Below are positions 40,832 through 49,379 of a DNA stretch of 64,000 nucleotides, one piece after another. The stretch comes from Streptomyces echinoruber (GTDB lineage: Bacteria; Actinomycetota; Actinomycetes; Streptomycetales; Streptomycetaceae), in assembly GCF_014651135.1 (NCBI RefSeq), contig NZ_BMWH01000029.1, positions 1 through 64,000 on the forward strand, in the 5' to 3' direction. Made by a program: the position numbers and the translations under genes. Numbering within the stretch: position 1 is the stretch's first letter; each line of letters begins with the position of its first letter. Below the pieces are notes generated by a model. It saw only the letters and a program-made list of their open reading frames with translations, was not told the DNA's origin and did no database searches.

Positions 40832-41719
40832 CTAGCCCGCCGCGCCGGCCACCCAGCGCCCGATCCGGTGCAGCAGGTCCTCGCCGACCGCGTGCTCGGC
40901 GTGGCCCATGCCGGGCTCCAGCCAGAGTTCGCCGTGGTCACCGGCGGCCTCGGCGAGCATCCGGGGGTGGTCGAGGGGGAAGTAGGCGTCGCGGTCGCCG
41001 TGCACGATCAGCAGCGGGGTCGGCGCGATCCGGGGCACGGCCTCCACCGGGGAGAGCGGAACGGGGTCCCACTCCCGGTGGTGGATGCGGGTGCGGAAGC
41101 CGTAGCGGCCCACCAGGCGGCCCGCGGGGCGGGTGACCAGCCAGTGCAGCCGCCGCATGGGCGCGGTGCCGCGGTAGTACCAGCGGGCCGGGGCGCTGAC
41201 GGAGACCACGGCGTCCGTGCGGGCCCGCGGCTCCCGGCCGTGCAGCGCCGCGTGCCGCAGCACCACCGAGCCGCCCATCGAGAAGCCGACGGTCGCCACG
41301 CGCGTGTGCCCGAGCTCCCGCGCCCAGGCGACCGCGGCCGTCACGTCGTGGATCTCGCGGTCGCCGACCGTGGAGCGCCCGCCGGAGGCGCCGTGGCCGC
41401 GGAAGGAGAACGTCACCACCGCCCCGTAACGGGCGAGCACGCCGGCGACGCGCCGCACGTGCGGCCGGTCCAGGTCGCCGGTGAAGCCGTGGGCGACGAC
41501 GATGGCGAGAGGGGCCTGCGGGTGACCGCCGGGTGGCGTCCCGGTGCCGTACGAGGCCGTCGCCGGCTCGTAGCGGGCGTCGATGCGCACCCCGTCGGCC
41601 GTGCGCAGGAACCTCCGCGACGGGCCGCGTACGGTGGTGGCAGCGGTCGTGGAATCCGCCGTCTCACTGGGTGGAACGTTCCACGAACGCGTCACACGAC
41701 CTGCCGGAGGAGTGCCCAT
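40832..41719 (-). CDS. Alpha/beta hydrolase
   Basis: A 295-aa protein with the nucleophile elbow GFSMGGS (Ser at about residue 148), the oxyanion loop AHGFTGDLDRPH, an acid in HGDRDAYFP and a final His in PGMGHAEHAV. It is a general esterase or lipase-like hydrolase with no signal peptide. The ATG at 41719 is used; the first 40 residues are hydrophilic and variable. It is divergent from glnR. Confidence 0.87.
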   Translation of the reverse strand: MGTPPAGRVTRSWNVPPSETADSTTAATTVRGPSRRFLRTADGVRIDARYEPATASYGTGTPPGGHPQAPLAIVVAHGFTGDLDRPHVRRVAGVLARYGAVVTFSFRGHGASGGRSTVGDREIHDVTAAVAWARELGHTRVATVGFSMGGSVVLRHAALHGREPRARTDAVVSVSAPARWYYRGTAPMRRLHWLVTRPAGRLVGRYGFRTRIHHREWDPVPLSPVEAVPRIAPTPLLIVHGDRDAYFPLDHPRMLAEAAGDHGELWLEPGMGHAEHAVGEDLLHRIGRWVAGAAG

Positions 41720-41740
41720 GTCGGCTATTCTGCTCGGCAG

Positions 41741-41774
41741 AGGACTCGGGCAGCGAAGCCCCCGAGTCCTTTTG
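41741..41774 (+). terminator. Intrinsic terminator or attenuator in the glnR leader
   Basis: AGGACTCGGG pairs with CCCGAGTCCT around a 10-nt loop, followed by TTTTG. It lies 287 bp upstream of glnR, oriented with glnR and with no gene on that strand before it. It could end a small RNA or attenuate the glnR transcript. Confidence 0.55.
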
Positions 41775-41950
41775 TGCTTTCGGAAGCGTTGTATACGGGC
41801 GGCAAAACCGCGGGCAAAAGCGGTCAAAAACCGCAGGTGTACGGCCCCGTCGATGGCATAGGGCAGAGCGGGTCCCAGGGGCGCGGGATTCGCACGAACG
41901 CAAGCAGTGCCGCAGACGTCCTCGCAGGGACCGAGGAGGAACCAGACGTT

Positions 41951-42064
41951 ATGGCCGAGCGATCCGCGCACGAACGAACGACGACCCGGGCATGGGGGTC
42001 CCCCCTGCTCACGGGGGTTCCCCCGCTCGAGCCAAGCCGAGGACTCCGGGGAGGGGCGCGATGA
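41951..42064 (+). CDS. Upstream ORF translationally coupled to glnR
   Basis: A 37-aa ORF beginning MAERSAHERTTTRAW, with AGGAGG eleven bases before the ATG. Its TGA overlaps the glnR ATG (ATGA). The second half of the ORF (GSPLLTGVPPLEPSRG) is encoded by a palindromic repeat. It may set the glnR translation rate. It could also be fortuitous, as the peptide is not recognised. Confidence 0.4.
   Translation: MAERSAHERTTTRAWGSPLLTGVPPLEPSRGLRGGAR
41991..42056. repeat. Palindromic intergenic-type repeat, copy 2, abutting glnR
   Basis: CATGGGGGTCCCCCCTGCTC...ACTCCGGGGAGGGG ends four bases before the glnR ATG, so its GGGGAGGGG end appears to serve as the ribosome binding site. Confidence 0.75.
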
Positions 42065-42867
42065 GTTCCCTGCTGCTCCTGACCAACGCCCTCCAGCCGT
42101 CGACGGAGGTGCTCCCCGCCCTCGGCCTGCTGCTGCACACCGTGCGCGTGGCGCCCGCGGAGGGCCCGGCCCTCGTCGACACTCCCGGCGCCGACGTGAT
42201 CCTGGTGGACGGCCGGCGCGACCTGCCGCAGGTGCGCAGCCTGTGCCAGCTGCTGCGCTCCACCGGGCCCGGCTGCCCGCTCCTCCTCGTCGTCACCGAG
42301 GGCGGCCTGGCCGCCGTCACCGCCGACTGGGGCATCGACGACGTGCTGCTGGACACCGCGGGCCCGGCCGAGGTGGAGGCCCGGCTGCGGCTGGCGATGG
42401 GCCGCCAGCAGATCGCCGGCGACGACTCCCCCATGGAGATCCGCAACGGCGACCTGTCGGTGGACGAGGCGACCTACAGCGCCAAGCTCAAGGGCCGGGT
42501 CCTGGACCTGACCTTCAAGGAGTTCGAGCTGCTGAAGTACCTCGCGCAGCACCCCGGCCGCGTCTTCACGCGCGCGCAGCTGCTGCAGGAGGTGTGGGGC
42601 TACGACTACTTCGGCGGCACCCGCACCGTCGACGTCCACGTGCGGCGCCTGCGCGCCAAGCTCGGTCCCGAGCACGAGTCGCTGATCGGCACCGTGCGCA
42701 ACGTCGGCTACCGGTTCGTGACCCCGGAGAAGCCGGACCGCCGCGAGCCGGACCGCCGCGAGGAGGCCAGGGCCGGTGCGGGCCGGGCGAAGGCCGCCGA
42801 CGCCGGCGAGACGAGCGTGGCGGGCGAGACGGGCGTGGACGCCGTCGAGGTGACCGCGGAGGCGTAG
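42061..42867 (+). CDS. glnR: Global nitrogen regulator GlnR
   Basis: A 268-aa orphan OmpR-type regulator. The receiver-like domain (about residues 1-115, with VILVDGRRDLPQ and GCPLLLVVTEGG) lacks a normal phosphorylation pocket, as known for GlnR. The winged helix is complete (GRVLDLTFKEFELLKYLAQH, then VDVHVRRLRAKLGPEHE). GlnR activates glnA, amtB and related genes under nitrogen limitation. The C-terminal tail after VTPEKPDRR is extended and repeat-like (ETSVAGETGV). A coupled uORF, a palindromic repeat and a terminator-like hairpin occupy the leader. Confidence 0.97.
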   Translation: MSSLLLLTNALQPSTEVLPALGLLLHTVRVAPAEGPALVDTPGADVILVDGRRDLPQVRSLCQLLRSTGPGCPLLLVVTEGGLAAVTADWGIDDVLLDTAGPAEVEARLRLAMGRQQIAGDDSPMEIRNGDLSVDEATYSAKLKGRVLDLTFKEFELLKYLAQHPGRVFTRAQLLQEVWGYDYFGGTRTVDVHVRRLRAKLGPEHESLIGTVRNVGYRFVTPEKPDRREPDRREEARAGAGRAKAADAGETSVAGETGVDAVEVTAEA

Positions 42868-42972
42868 CGCCCGGGCGGGGGCGTAGCGCCCGGGCGGGGG
42901 CGCGTCCGGTCCGGGTGTCCGGGCTGCGATACGCCCTGCCCAGCGCTTGATATATCCGCGTAGACTCCGCGC

Positions 42973-43998
42973 GTGGCGAAGGTGACTCGCGATGACGTGG
43001 CGCGGCTGGCGGGGACGTCCACAGCCGTCGTCAGTTATGTCATCAACAACGGACCCCGGCCGGTCGCCCCGGCCACGCGCGAGCGTGTCCTCGCAGCGAT
43101 CAAGGAGCTGGGCTACCGGCCCGACCGGGTCGCGCAGGCGATGGCCTCGCGGCGCACGGACCTCATAGGGCTGATCGTGCCCGACGCGCGCCAGCCCTTC
43201 TTCGGGGAGATGGCGCACGCGGTGGAGCAGGCCGCCTCCGAGCGCGGGAAGATGGTCCTCGTCGGCAACTCCGACTACATCGCCGAACGCGAGGTCCACT
43301 ACCTGCGGGCGTTCCTCGGGATGCGGGTGTCGGGCCTGATCCTGGTCAGCCACGCCCTCAACGACCTGGCCGCCGCCGAGATCGAGGCCTGGGACGCCCG
43401 CGTGGTGCTGCTGCACGAACGCCCCGAGGCCTTCGACGACGTCGCCGTCGTCACCGACGACCTGGGCGGCGCCCAGCTCGCCGTCCGCCACCTGCTGGAG
43501 CACGGCCACGACTACGTCGCCTGCGTGGGCGGCACCGCCGAGACCCCGCCCGTGGGCGACCCGGTCTCCGACCACGTCGAGGGCTGGCGCCGGGCCATGG
43601 CCGAGGCCGGCATTCCCACCAAGGGCCGCCTGTTCGAGGCGCCGTACAACCGCTACGACGCCTACCGGGTCGGCCTGGAGATCCTCTCCGGCCCCGACCG
43701 GCCGCCCGCCGTCTTCTGCTCCACCGACGACCAGGCCATCGGCCTGCTGCGGGCCGCCCGCGAGCTGCGCATCGACGTGCCCGGCGAGCTGGCCGTGGCC
43801 GGCTTCGACGACATCAAGGAGGCCGCCCTCGCCGACCCGCCGCTGACGACGGTCGCCTCCGACCGCCCGGCCATGGCCCGCGCCGCCGTCGACCTCGTCC
43901 TGGACGACGGGCTGCGGGCCGCGGGGTCGCGGCGGGAGCGGCTGAAGGTGTTCCCGTCGCGGCTGGTGGTGCGGCGCTCGTGCGGGTGCGGAGGCTGA
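42973..43998 (+). CDS. LacI-family transcriptional regulator
   Basis: A 341-aa regulator. N-terminal HTH (VTRDDVARLAGTSTAVVSYV, then INNGPRPVAPATRERVLAAI) with hinge helix (RPDRVAQAMASRR), followed by a periplasmic-binding-protein-like sensor domain (IGLIVPDARQPFFGEMAHAV ... STDDQAIGLLRAARE). The C-terminus carries RRSCGCGG. The GTG at 42973 opens MAKVTRDDVA. It follows glnR by 105 bp on the same strand. No adjacent sugar operon shows its target. Confidence 0.93.
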   Translation: MAKVTRDDVARLAGTSTAVVSYVINNGPRPVAPATRERVLAAIKELGYRPDRVAQAMASRRTDLIGLIVPDARQPFFGEMAHAVEQAASERGKMVLVGNSDYIAEREVHYLRAFLGMRVSGLILVSHALNDLAAAEIEAWDARVVLLHERPEAFDDVAVVTDDLGGAQLAVRHLLEHGHDYVACVGGTAETPPVGDPVSDHVEGWRRAMAEAGIPTKGRLFEAPYNRYDAYRVGLEILSGPDRPPAVFCSTDDQAIGLLRAARELRIDVPGELAVAGFDDIKEAALADPPLTTVASDRPAMARAAVDLVLDDGLRAAGSRRERLKVFPSRLVVRRSCGCGG

Positions 43999-44052
43999 GG
44001 GGCGGCGCGAAGCGGCCCGCAGACCCGCAGACCCGCGGACCCGCAGCCGCGG

Positions 44053-44277
44053 AGAGCGGCACCCCCGTGTGTGGGGAGCGGCACCGCCGCGCATGGGGAG
44101 CGGCGCCCCCGCGTGTGGGGAGCGGCACCGCCGCGCATGGGGAGCGGCACCGCCGCGCATGGGGAGCAGCACCCCCGCGCATGGGGAGCAGCACCCCCGC
44201 GCATGGGGAGCAGCACCCCCGCGCATGGGGAGCAGCGCCCCCGCGCGGTAAGCGGCACTCCTGCGCGGGGAGCGGCG
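44053..44277. repeat. 22-bp tandem repeat array
   Basis: About ten copies of GGAGCGGCACCGCCGCGCAT + GG and variants (GGAGCAGCACCCCCGCGCAT + GG) fill the gap between the LacI regulator and the protease. This gap holds no gene. Confidence 0.92.
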
Positions 44278-44356
44278 CCTTTATATCGGGCATACGAGGT
44301 TCTGCCGGGCTTCTCAGCGGGCACTCAGGTGGCTCTCATGATCGCGCGAGAGTCTC

Positions 44357-45586
44357 ATGGGCATGACCGAGAGCTTCCGCAGCAGTGGTGAGCACGACCC
44401 GCAGGGCGACGGCCGGCAGCAGGCCCTCCACCCCCGGCAGCACGCTTCCTCGCCCGTGAGCCCGGAGTGGCCGCCCCCGCCGGCGTACGCCCCGGTCGCG
44501 GACGGCCACGGCACCGCCGGCCACGCCGGCGCCACGTACGGCCACACCGGTCCCGGTGGTCCCGGTGGTCCCGAGGGTCCCGGTGGTCCCGGTGGTCCCG
44601 GGGGTCCCGGGGGTCCCGGGGCCGCCGCGTACGGCGGCACCGGTCCCGTCGGCCCCGGTGGCGGCACCGCGGTGCTCTCCGCCGTACCGGCCGCCCCGCA
44701 GCCGGGGCGGCGCACCCGCGGACCGGCCTCGCTGCTGGCCGCGGTGGCGATCGTCGCCGCGGCGGTGGGCGGCGGCACCGCGTACGGCATCCAGGAGCTG
44801 ACCGGCACCGGCACCGTCGCCTCCAGCAGCACCAGCACCCACGTCATACCCGCCGGCCAGCGGGGCAGCATCGCCGCGATCGCCAAGGCGGTCAGCCCGA
44901 GCGTCGTCCAGGTCAACGCCACCTCCGGCGCCGGCGAGTCCACCGGCTCCGGCGTGATCGTCACCGGTGACGGCGAGGTCGTCACCAACAACCACGTGAT
45001 CTCCGGCGCCTCCTCGATCAAGGTGACGACCAGCAGCGGCACGTCCTACACCGCCAAGGTCGTCGGCACCGACAGCAAGAAGGATCTGGCACTGGTCAAA
45101 CTGGAGGGCGCCGCCGGGCTGAAGGCCGCCACCCTCGGCAACTCCGACGGCCTGCGGGTCGGCGACCAGGTCGTCGCGATCGGCTCCCCCGAGGGCCTGA
45201 CCGGCACCGTCACCAGCGGCATCGTCTCCGCCCTGGACCGGGACGTCACCGTGCCCGTGGAGAGCGACCCGGGCCGGCAGCAGGACCAGCAGGACGGCGG
45301 CTGGCCGTTCGAGTTCGGCGGCCGGCAGTTCAACGGCGACACGGGCTCGCGGACGACCACGTACAAGGCCATCCAGACCGACGCCTCCCTCAACCCGGGC
45401 AACTCCGGCGGCGCGCTGATCGACATGAACGGCAACGTCGTCGGCATCAACTCCGCGATGTACTCGCCGTCCTCCACCTCCTCGTCCTCGTCGTCCGACG
45501 CCGGCAGCGTCGGCCTCGGCTTCGCCATCCCCGTCAACACCGTCAAGGCGGACCTCGCCAAGCTGCGCGCCGGCGCCACCGACTGA
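44357..45586 (+). CDS. Membrane-anchored trypsin-like (S1C) serine protease
   Basis: A 409-aa protein. The cytosolic N-terminus has a collagen-like stretch of GPGGPGG repeats (about residues 64-90). A membrane helix (about 125-147, ASLLAAVAIVAAAVGGGTAY) precedes a trypsin-like domain with catalytic His in VVTNNHVIS, Asp in SKKDLALVKL and Ser in NPGNSGGALID. No PDZ domain follows, unlike most HtrA proteins. It probably degrades or processes envelope proteins. A two-component system follows 230 bp downstream, as in S. coelicolor (from memory), and may regulate it. Confidence 0.93.
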   Translation: MGMTESFRSSGEHDPQGDGRQQALHPRQHASSPVSPEWPPPPAYAPVADGHGTAGHAGATYGHTGPGGPGGPEGPGGPGGPGGPGGPGAAAYGGTGPVGPGGGTAVLSAVPAAPQPGRRTRGPASLLAAVAIVAAAVGGGTAYGIQELTGTGTVASSSTSTHVIPAGQRGSIAAIAKAVSPSVVQVNATSGAGESTGSGVIVTGDGEVVTNNHVISGASSIKVTTSSGTSYTAKVVGTDSKKDLALVKLEGAAGLKAATLGNSDGLRVGDQVVAIGSPEGLTGTVTSGIVSALDRDVTVPVESDPGRQQDQQDGGWPFEFGGRQFNGDTGSRTTTYKAIQTDASLNPGNSGGALIDMNGNVVGINSAMYSPSSTSSSSSSDAGSVGLGFAIPVNTVKADLAKLRAGATD

Positions 45587-45818
45587 GCCGGCGCCCGGCC
45601 CGCCGTACCGACCGCGCCCGGCCTGCCGCACCGACCGCGCCGTACCCTCCGGGCCGACCGCGCCGTACCCTCCGGGCCGGGAGCCAGGAGCCGGGCGCCC
45701 GGCTCCCGAAGCCCGGCTCCCGCGGCCCGGCTTCCGGCGCCCGGGGCCGTCCACCGGCGCGGTCTTAGGCTGAGAACGTCAGCCCACCGCCCCACCGCAT
45801 CCGAGGAACCCCACACCG

Positions 45819-46553
45819 ATGAGCCCCTCCGACGGCGACCGTGACCTCCAGCGCATCCTGATCGTCGACGACGAGCCGGCCGTGCGCGAAGCACTCCAGC
45901 GCAGCCTCGCCTTCGAGGGGTACGACACCGAGGTCGCCGCCGACGGCGCCCAGGCGCTGGAGAGGGCGGCCGCGTACCGGCCCGACCTGGTCGTCCTCGA
46001 CATCCAGATGCCCCGCATGGACGGTCTCACCGCCGCCCGCCGGATGCGCGGCGCCGGCGACACCACCCCGATCCTGATGCTCACCGCCCGCGACACGGTC
46101 GGCGACCGTGTGACCGGGCTGGACGCGGGCGCCGACGACTACCTGGTCAAGCCCTTCGAGCTGGACGAGCTGTTCGCCCGCATCCGCGCGCTGCTGCGGC
46201 GCAGCTCCTACGCCGTCTCGGTGGCCGGCGCCGCCGACGACGGCAACGTCCTCGCCTTCGCCGACCTGCGCATGGACCTCGCCACCCGCGAGGTGACCCG
46301 GGGCGGGCGGCCGGTGGAGCTGACCCGCACCGAGTTCACGCTCCTGGAGATGTTCCTGGCGCACCCGCGCCAGGTCCTCACCCGGGAGCAGATCCTCAAG
46401 GCGGTCTGGGGCTTCGACTTCGAACCGTCCTCCAACTCCCTCGACGTGTACGTCATGTACCTGCGCCGCAAGACCGAGGCCGGCGGTGAGCCGCGCCTGG
46501 TGCACACCGTGCGCGGCGTCGGGTACGTGCTGCGGCAGGGCGGCGCGGAGTGA
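45819..46553 (+). CDS. OmpR-family response regulator
   Basis: A 244-aa regulator: receiver with RILIVDDEPAVREAL and phosphoacceptor Asp in LVVLDIQMPRMDGL (about residue 60), MLTARD, LVKPFELDELFARI, then a winged helix (VELTRTEFTLLEMFLAHPRQ, SLDVYVMYLRRKTEAGG). It resembles MprA. Its stop overlaps the kinase start (GTGA), so the two proteins are made together. The likely target includes the upstream protease gene. Confidence 0.95.
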   Translation: MSPSDGDRDLQRILIVDDEPAVREALQRSLAFEGYDTEVAADGAQALERAAAYRPDLVVLDIQMPRMDGLTAARRMRGAGDTTPILMLTARDTVGDRVTGLDAGADDYLVKPFELDELFARIRALLRRSSYAVSVAGAADDGNVLAFADLRMDLATREVTRGGRPVELTRTEFTLLEMFLAHPRQVLTREQILKAVWGFDFEPSSNSLDVYVMYLRRKTEAGGEPRLVHTVRGVGYVLRQGGAE

Positions 46554-48007
46554 CGCGGCTCGTCCGCCGGTACCGGTCCCTGCCGATCCGTTCCCGCCTG
46601 GCGCTGCTGGTGGCGGCGGCGGTGGCGTTCGCGGTGGCGGCGGTGTCGGTGACGTGCTGGTTCATCGTGCGGGGGAAGCTGTACGGCGACATCAACGACG
46701 CCCTGAAGTCCGGCATGTCCCACCCGCTGCCGGTGGACCAGGTGCGGGCCACGCTCGGCACCTGCCCCCAGTCGCCGTCGCAGGCGTTCCCCTTCCCCTC
46801 GCGGTTCAAGGGCTACACGCAGATCGTCCAGTCGGACGGCACGGCCTGCCTCTACGGCACGTCCCCGGCCATGGTGAAGGTCACCGACGGCGACAAGGCG
46901 GTGGCGAAGAACCCCCAGCCCGGCCGCGGCACGCTCCGCAACGGCACGGACAGCGACGGCAACCCCGTGCGCGTGCTGACGACGGCGCTGGAGGTCGAAG
47001 GCGTCGACGGCCACTACGTCGCCCGGAACGCGGCCCTGATCATCGCCCTGCCCCTCAACAGCACCGAGGCCACCCTCAACGAGCTGGCCCTGCTGCTCCT
47101 GGCGGTCTCCGGCATCGGCGTCCTCGGCGCCGGCGCCGCCGGCCTGGCCGTGGCCCGTGCGGGGCTGCGCCCGGTCGACCGGCTGACGGAGGCCGTCGAG
47201 CACGTGGCGCGCACCGAGGACCTGAGCGTGCGCATTCCCGTCGACGAGGACAGCGACGACGAGATCGCCCGCCTGTCCCGCTCCTTCAACTCGATGACGA
47301 CCGCCCTGGCCAGCTCCCGCGAGCTGCAGCAGCAGCTCATCGCCGACGCCGGCCACGAACTGCGCACCCCGCTCACCTCGCTGCGCACCAACATCGAACT
47401 GCTCACCCGCAGCGAGGAGACGGGCCGCCCGATCCCGGCGGCGGACCGCAAGGCGCTGCTGGCCTCCGTGCGGGCGCAGATGACCGAACTGGCCGCCCTC
47501 ATCAGCGACCTGCAGGAGCTGTCCCGCCCGGACACCGGCCAGCACGCGGCCAGGACGCGGATCGTGGCGTGGCAGGACGTCGTGGAGTCGGCGCTGCGCC
47601 GCGCCCGGCTGCGCGGCCCGGAGCTGACGATCACGGCGGACGTGCAGCCGTGGTACGTGCGGGCGGAGCCGTCCTCGCTGGAGCGCGCGGTGGTCAACAT
47701 CCTGGACAACGCGGTGAAGTTCAGTCCCGAGGGCGGCACGGTCGAGGTGCGGCTCGCCGACGGCGTGCTCACCGTCCGCGACCACGGTCCCGGCATCCCC
47801 GCCGACGAACTCCCCCACGTCTTCGACCGCTTCTGGCGCTCGCCGTCCGCGCGTGCCCTGCCCGGCTCCGGCCTGGGCCTGTCCATCGTGGCCCGCACGG
47901 TGCAGCAGGCGGGCGGTGAGGTGTCCCTGGCTCCCGCGCAGGGCGGCGGCACGGTGGCGACGATCCGGCTGCCGGGGGCACCGACGCCGCCGCCCGGGAC
48001 GCCGTAG
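46550..48007 (+). CDS. Sensor histidine kinase
   Basis: A 485-aa kinase. Two membrane helices (about residues 15-37 and 165-190) flank an extracytoplasmic sensor loop of about 125 residues containing two Cys. HAMP domain (about 190-245), then the phosphoacceptor His in DAGHELRTPLTSLRTNIELL, N-box NILDNAVKF, G1 DHGPGIP and G2 GSGLGLSIVART. It resembles MprB. The cognate regulator is the overlapping upstream gene. The ligand is unknown; envelope stress is a reasonable guess. Confidence 0.95.
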   Translation: MTRLVRRYRSLPIRSRLALLVAAAVAFAVAAVSVTCWFIVRGKLYGDINDALKSGMSHPLPVDQVRATLGTCPQSPSQAFPFPSRFKGYTQIVQSDGTACLYGTSPAMVKVTDGDKAVAKNPQPGRGTLRNGTDSDGNPVRVLTTALEVEGVDGHYVARNAALIIALPLNSTEATLNELALLLLAVSGIGVLGAGAAGLAVARAGLRPVDRLTEAVEHVARTEDLSVRIPVDEDSDDEIARLSRSFNSMTTALASSRELQQQLIADAGHELRTPLTSLRTNIELLTRSEETGRPIPAADRKALLASVRAQMTELAALISDLQELSRPDTGQHAARTRIVAWQDVVESALRRARLRGPELTITADVQPWYVRAEPSSLERAVVNILDNAVKFSPEGGTVEVRLADGVLTVRDHGPGIPADELPHVFDRFWRSPSARALPGSGLGLSIVARTVQQAGGEVSLAPAQGGGTVATIRLPGAPTPPPGTP

Positions 48008-48081
48008 GCCGGCGGTCGCGGGCGGGTTCTTGGAGGCGTGCCCACGGCCCTGCGTGGGCCTCCGGCGTCGGGAACCACCGG

Positions 48082-49149
48082 TCACCGGGGCTTCTTCGCG
48101 GATGCGGGAACGGGCGCGTCGGTGCGGATCGTTTTCCACAGGGCGGTCGCCTGTGGCTCGGCGGGCACGACCCGGTTGGGGTCGTGCTTGTCGTACACGA
48201 CCGGAAGCATGATCATTTCGACGGCCGACGGGTCCACCTCGCTCATGCTGCGACCGAATTCCATCAGCCCGGTCAGGGAAGCGAGACCCGAGTCGGTGGT
48301 GAGCGCCGCCGTCAGCGAGTCGGCGATTCTGTACGCCTTGGCGGGGTTTTCCAGCAGCTTCTGCTTCTTGACCTCGTTCAGCAGGGCGAGCACGAACTGC
48401 TGCTGGAGTCTGATCCGGCCCAGGTCGCTGCCGTCGCCGATGCCATGCCGGGTGCGTACGAACCGCAAGGATTGGATGCCGTTCAGCCGGTGTGTGCCGG
48501 CGGTCAGGTCCAGACCGCTGAAGGAGTCGTGGATGTCCCGGTCGACCGTGACGGTCACTCCGCCCATCGCGTCGACCAGTTCCTTGAATCCGGAGAAGTC
48601 GATCTCCACATAGTGGTCGATCCGTACGCGGGACATGTGCTCGACGGTCTTGACCACACAGGCCGGACCGCCCTGGGAATAGACGGAGTTGAACATGACG
48701 CGTTGAGCCGGGGCCACTTCGGTGCCGTCCGGCCCGGTGCACCGGGGACGGGTGACCAAGGTGTCGCGCGGAATGCTGACGGCGACGGCCTTCTTGCGAT
48801 CCTGGGCCACGTGGATCACCAATGCGGTGTCGGAGCGCGCTCCGGAGACGGTGCCCGTCTTCAGCGCGGCGTTGGCGCCGGCTCGCGAGTCGGATCCCAG
48901 TACCAGGATGTTCTGCCCTGCGGCGGGCTGTCTGGACGGCCGGTCGTCACCGAGCGCCTTGTCGATCGCGATGCCTTTGATGTTCTTCTCAAGGCTGCTG
49001 TACAGCCAGTAACCGGCGCCGCACCCCGCGACCGCCAGGACGAGCAGGCCGTAGACGGCCGCACGGCGCAGGCGTCGGAGCCGGCGTCCTCGGCGCCCGC
49101 GGCCGGTTTCTCCGCGGTGAGACGGGGAGACTTCGGTGTCATGTTCCAT
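48082..49149 (-). CDS. LytR-CpsA-Psr family glycopolymer ligase
   Basis: A 355-aa protein: basic cytosolic N-terminus (RRGRRLRRLRRA), one membrane helix (about residues 30-50, AAVYGLLVLAVAGCGAGYWL) and a catalytic LCP domain with ILVLGSDSRAG, SDTALVIHVAQD, VSIPRDTLV, and the Arg-rich LRFVRTRHGIGDGSDLGRIR. LCP enzymes move lipid-linked glycans onto peptidoglycan. It lies 230 bp downstream of a hyaluronan-synthase-like gene on the same strand, which suggests that it may anchor that polymer. Confidence 0.9.
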   Translation of the reverse strand: MEHDTEVSPSHRGETGRGRRGRRLRRLRRAAVYGLLVLAVAGCGAGYWLYSSLEKNIKGIAIDKALGDDRPSRQPAAGQNILVLGSDSRAGANAALKTGTVSGARSDTALVIHVAQDRKKAVAVSIPRDTLVTRPRCTGPDGTEVAPAQRVMFNSVYSQGGPACVVKTVEHMSRVRIDHYVEIDFSGFKELVDAMGGVTVTVDRDIHDSFSGLDLTAGTHRLNGIQSLRFVRTRHGIGDGSDLGRIRLQQQFVLALLNEVKKQKLLENPAKAYRIADSLTAALTTDSGLASLTGLMEFGRSMSEVDPSAVEMIMLPVVYDKHDPNRVVPAEPQATALWKTIRTDAPVPASAKKPR

Positions 49150-49379
49150 ATCTGCTCGGTTCCTCGGTGCCGGGGTTCGTGCGGCATACGAGCGTCCAGG
49201 GCGGCGCTCAAGGGCTGTGGACAGGTCTGTGCGTGCAGGCAGGCGGGTGGCAGGCTCTCGCTGTCCGCCGCCGGGGTCGGCAAAATTCCCCGGCGGCGCC
49301 TCTCCGATCCGGCTTCTCCGGCTGGCGCAGGCTCGGTTGCCCCACGGCGCACGGCGCGACGACGGGGCGGAGTACCTCG

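Noticed and set aside
41824..44226. 800-codon minus frame across glnR, LacI and the 22-bp array
   Set aside because: Shadow frames joined through a repeat whose 22-bp period avoids stops; translation MRGGAAPHARG... is just the repeat.
46208..48742. Very long minus-strand open frame (over 800 codons) opposite the two-component system
   Set aside because: It is the shadow of the kinase and regulator genes; both carry complete motifs on the plus strand.
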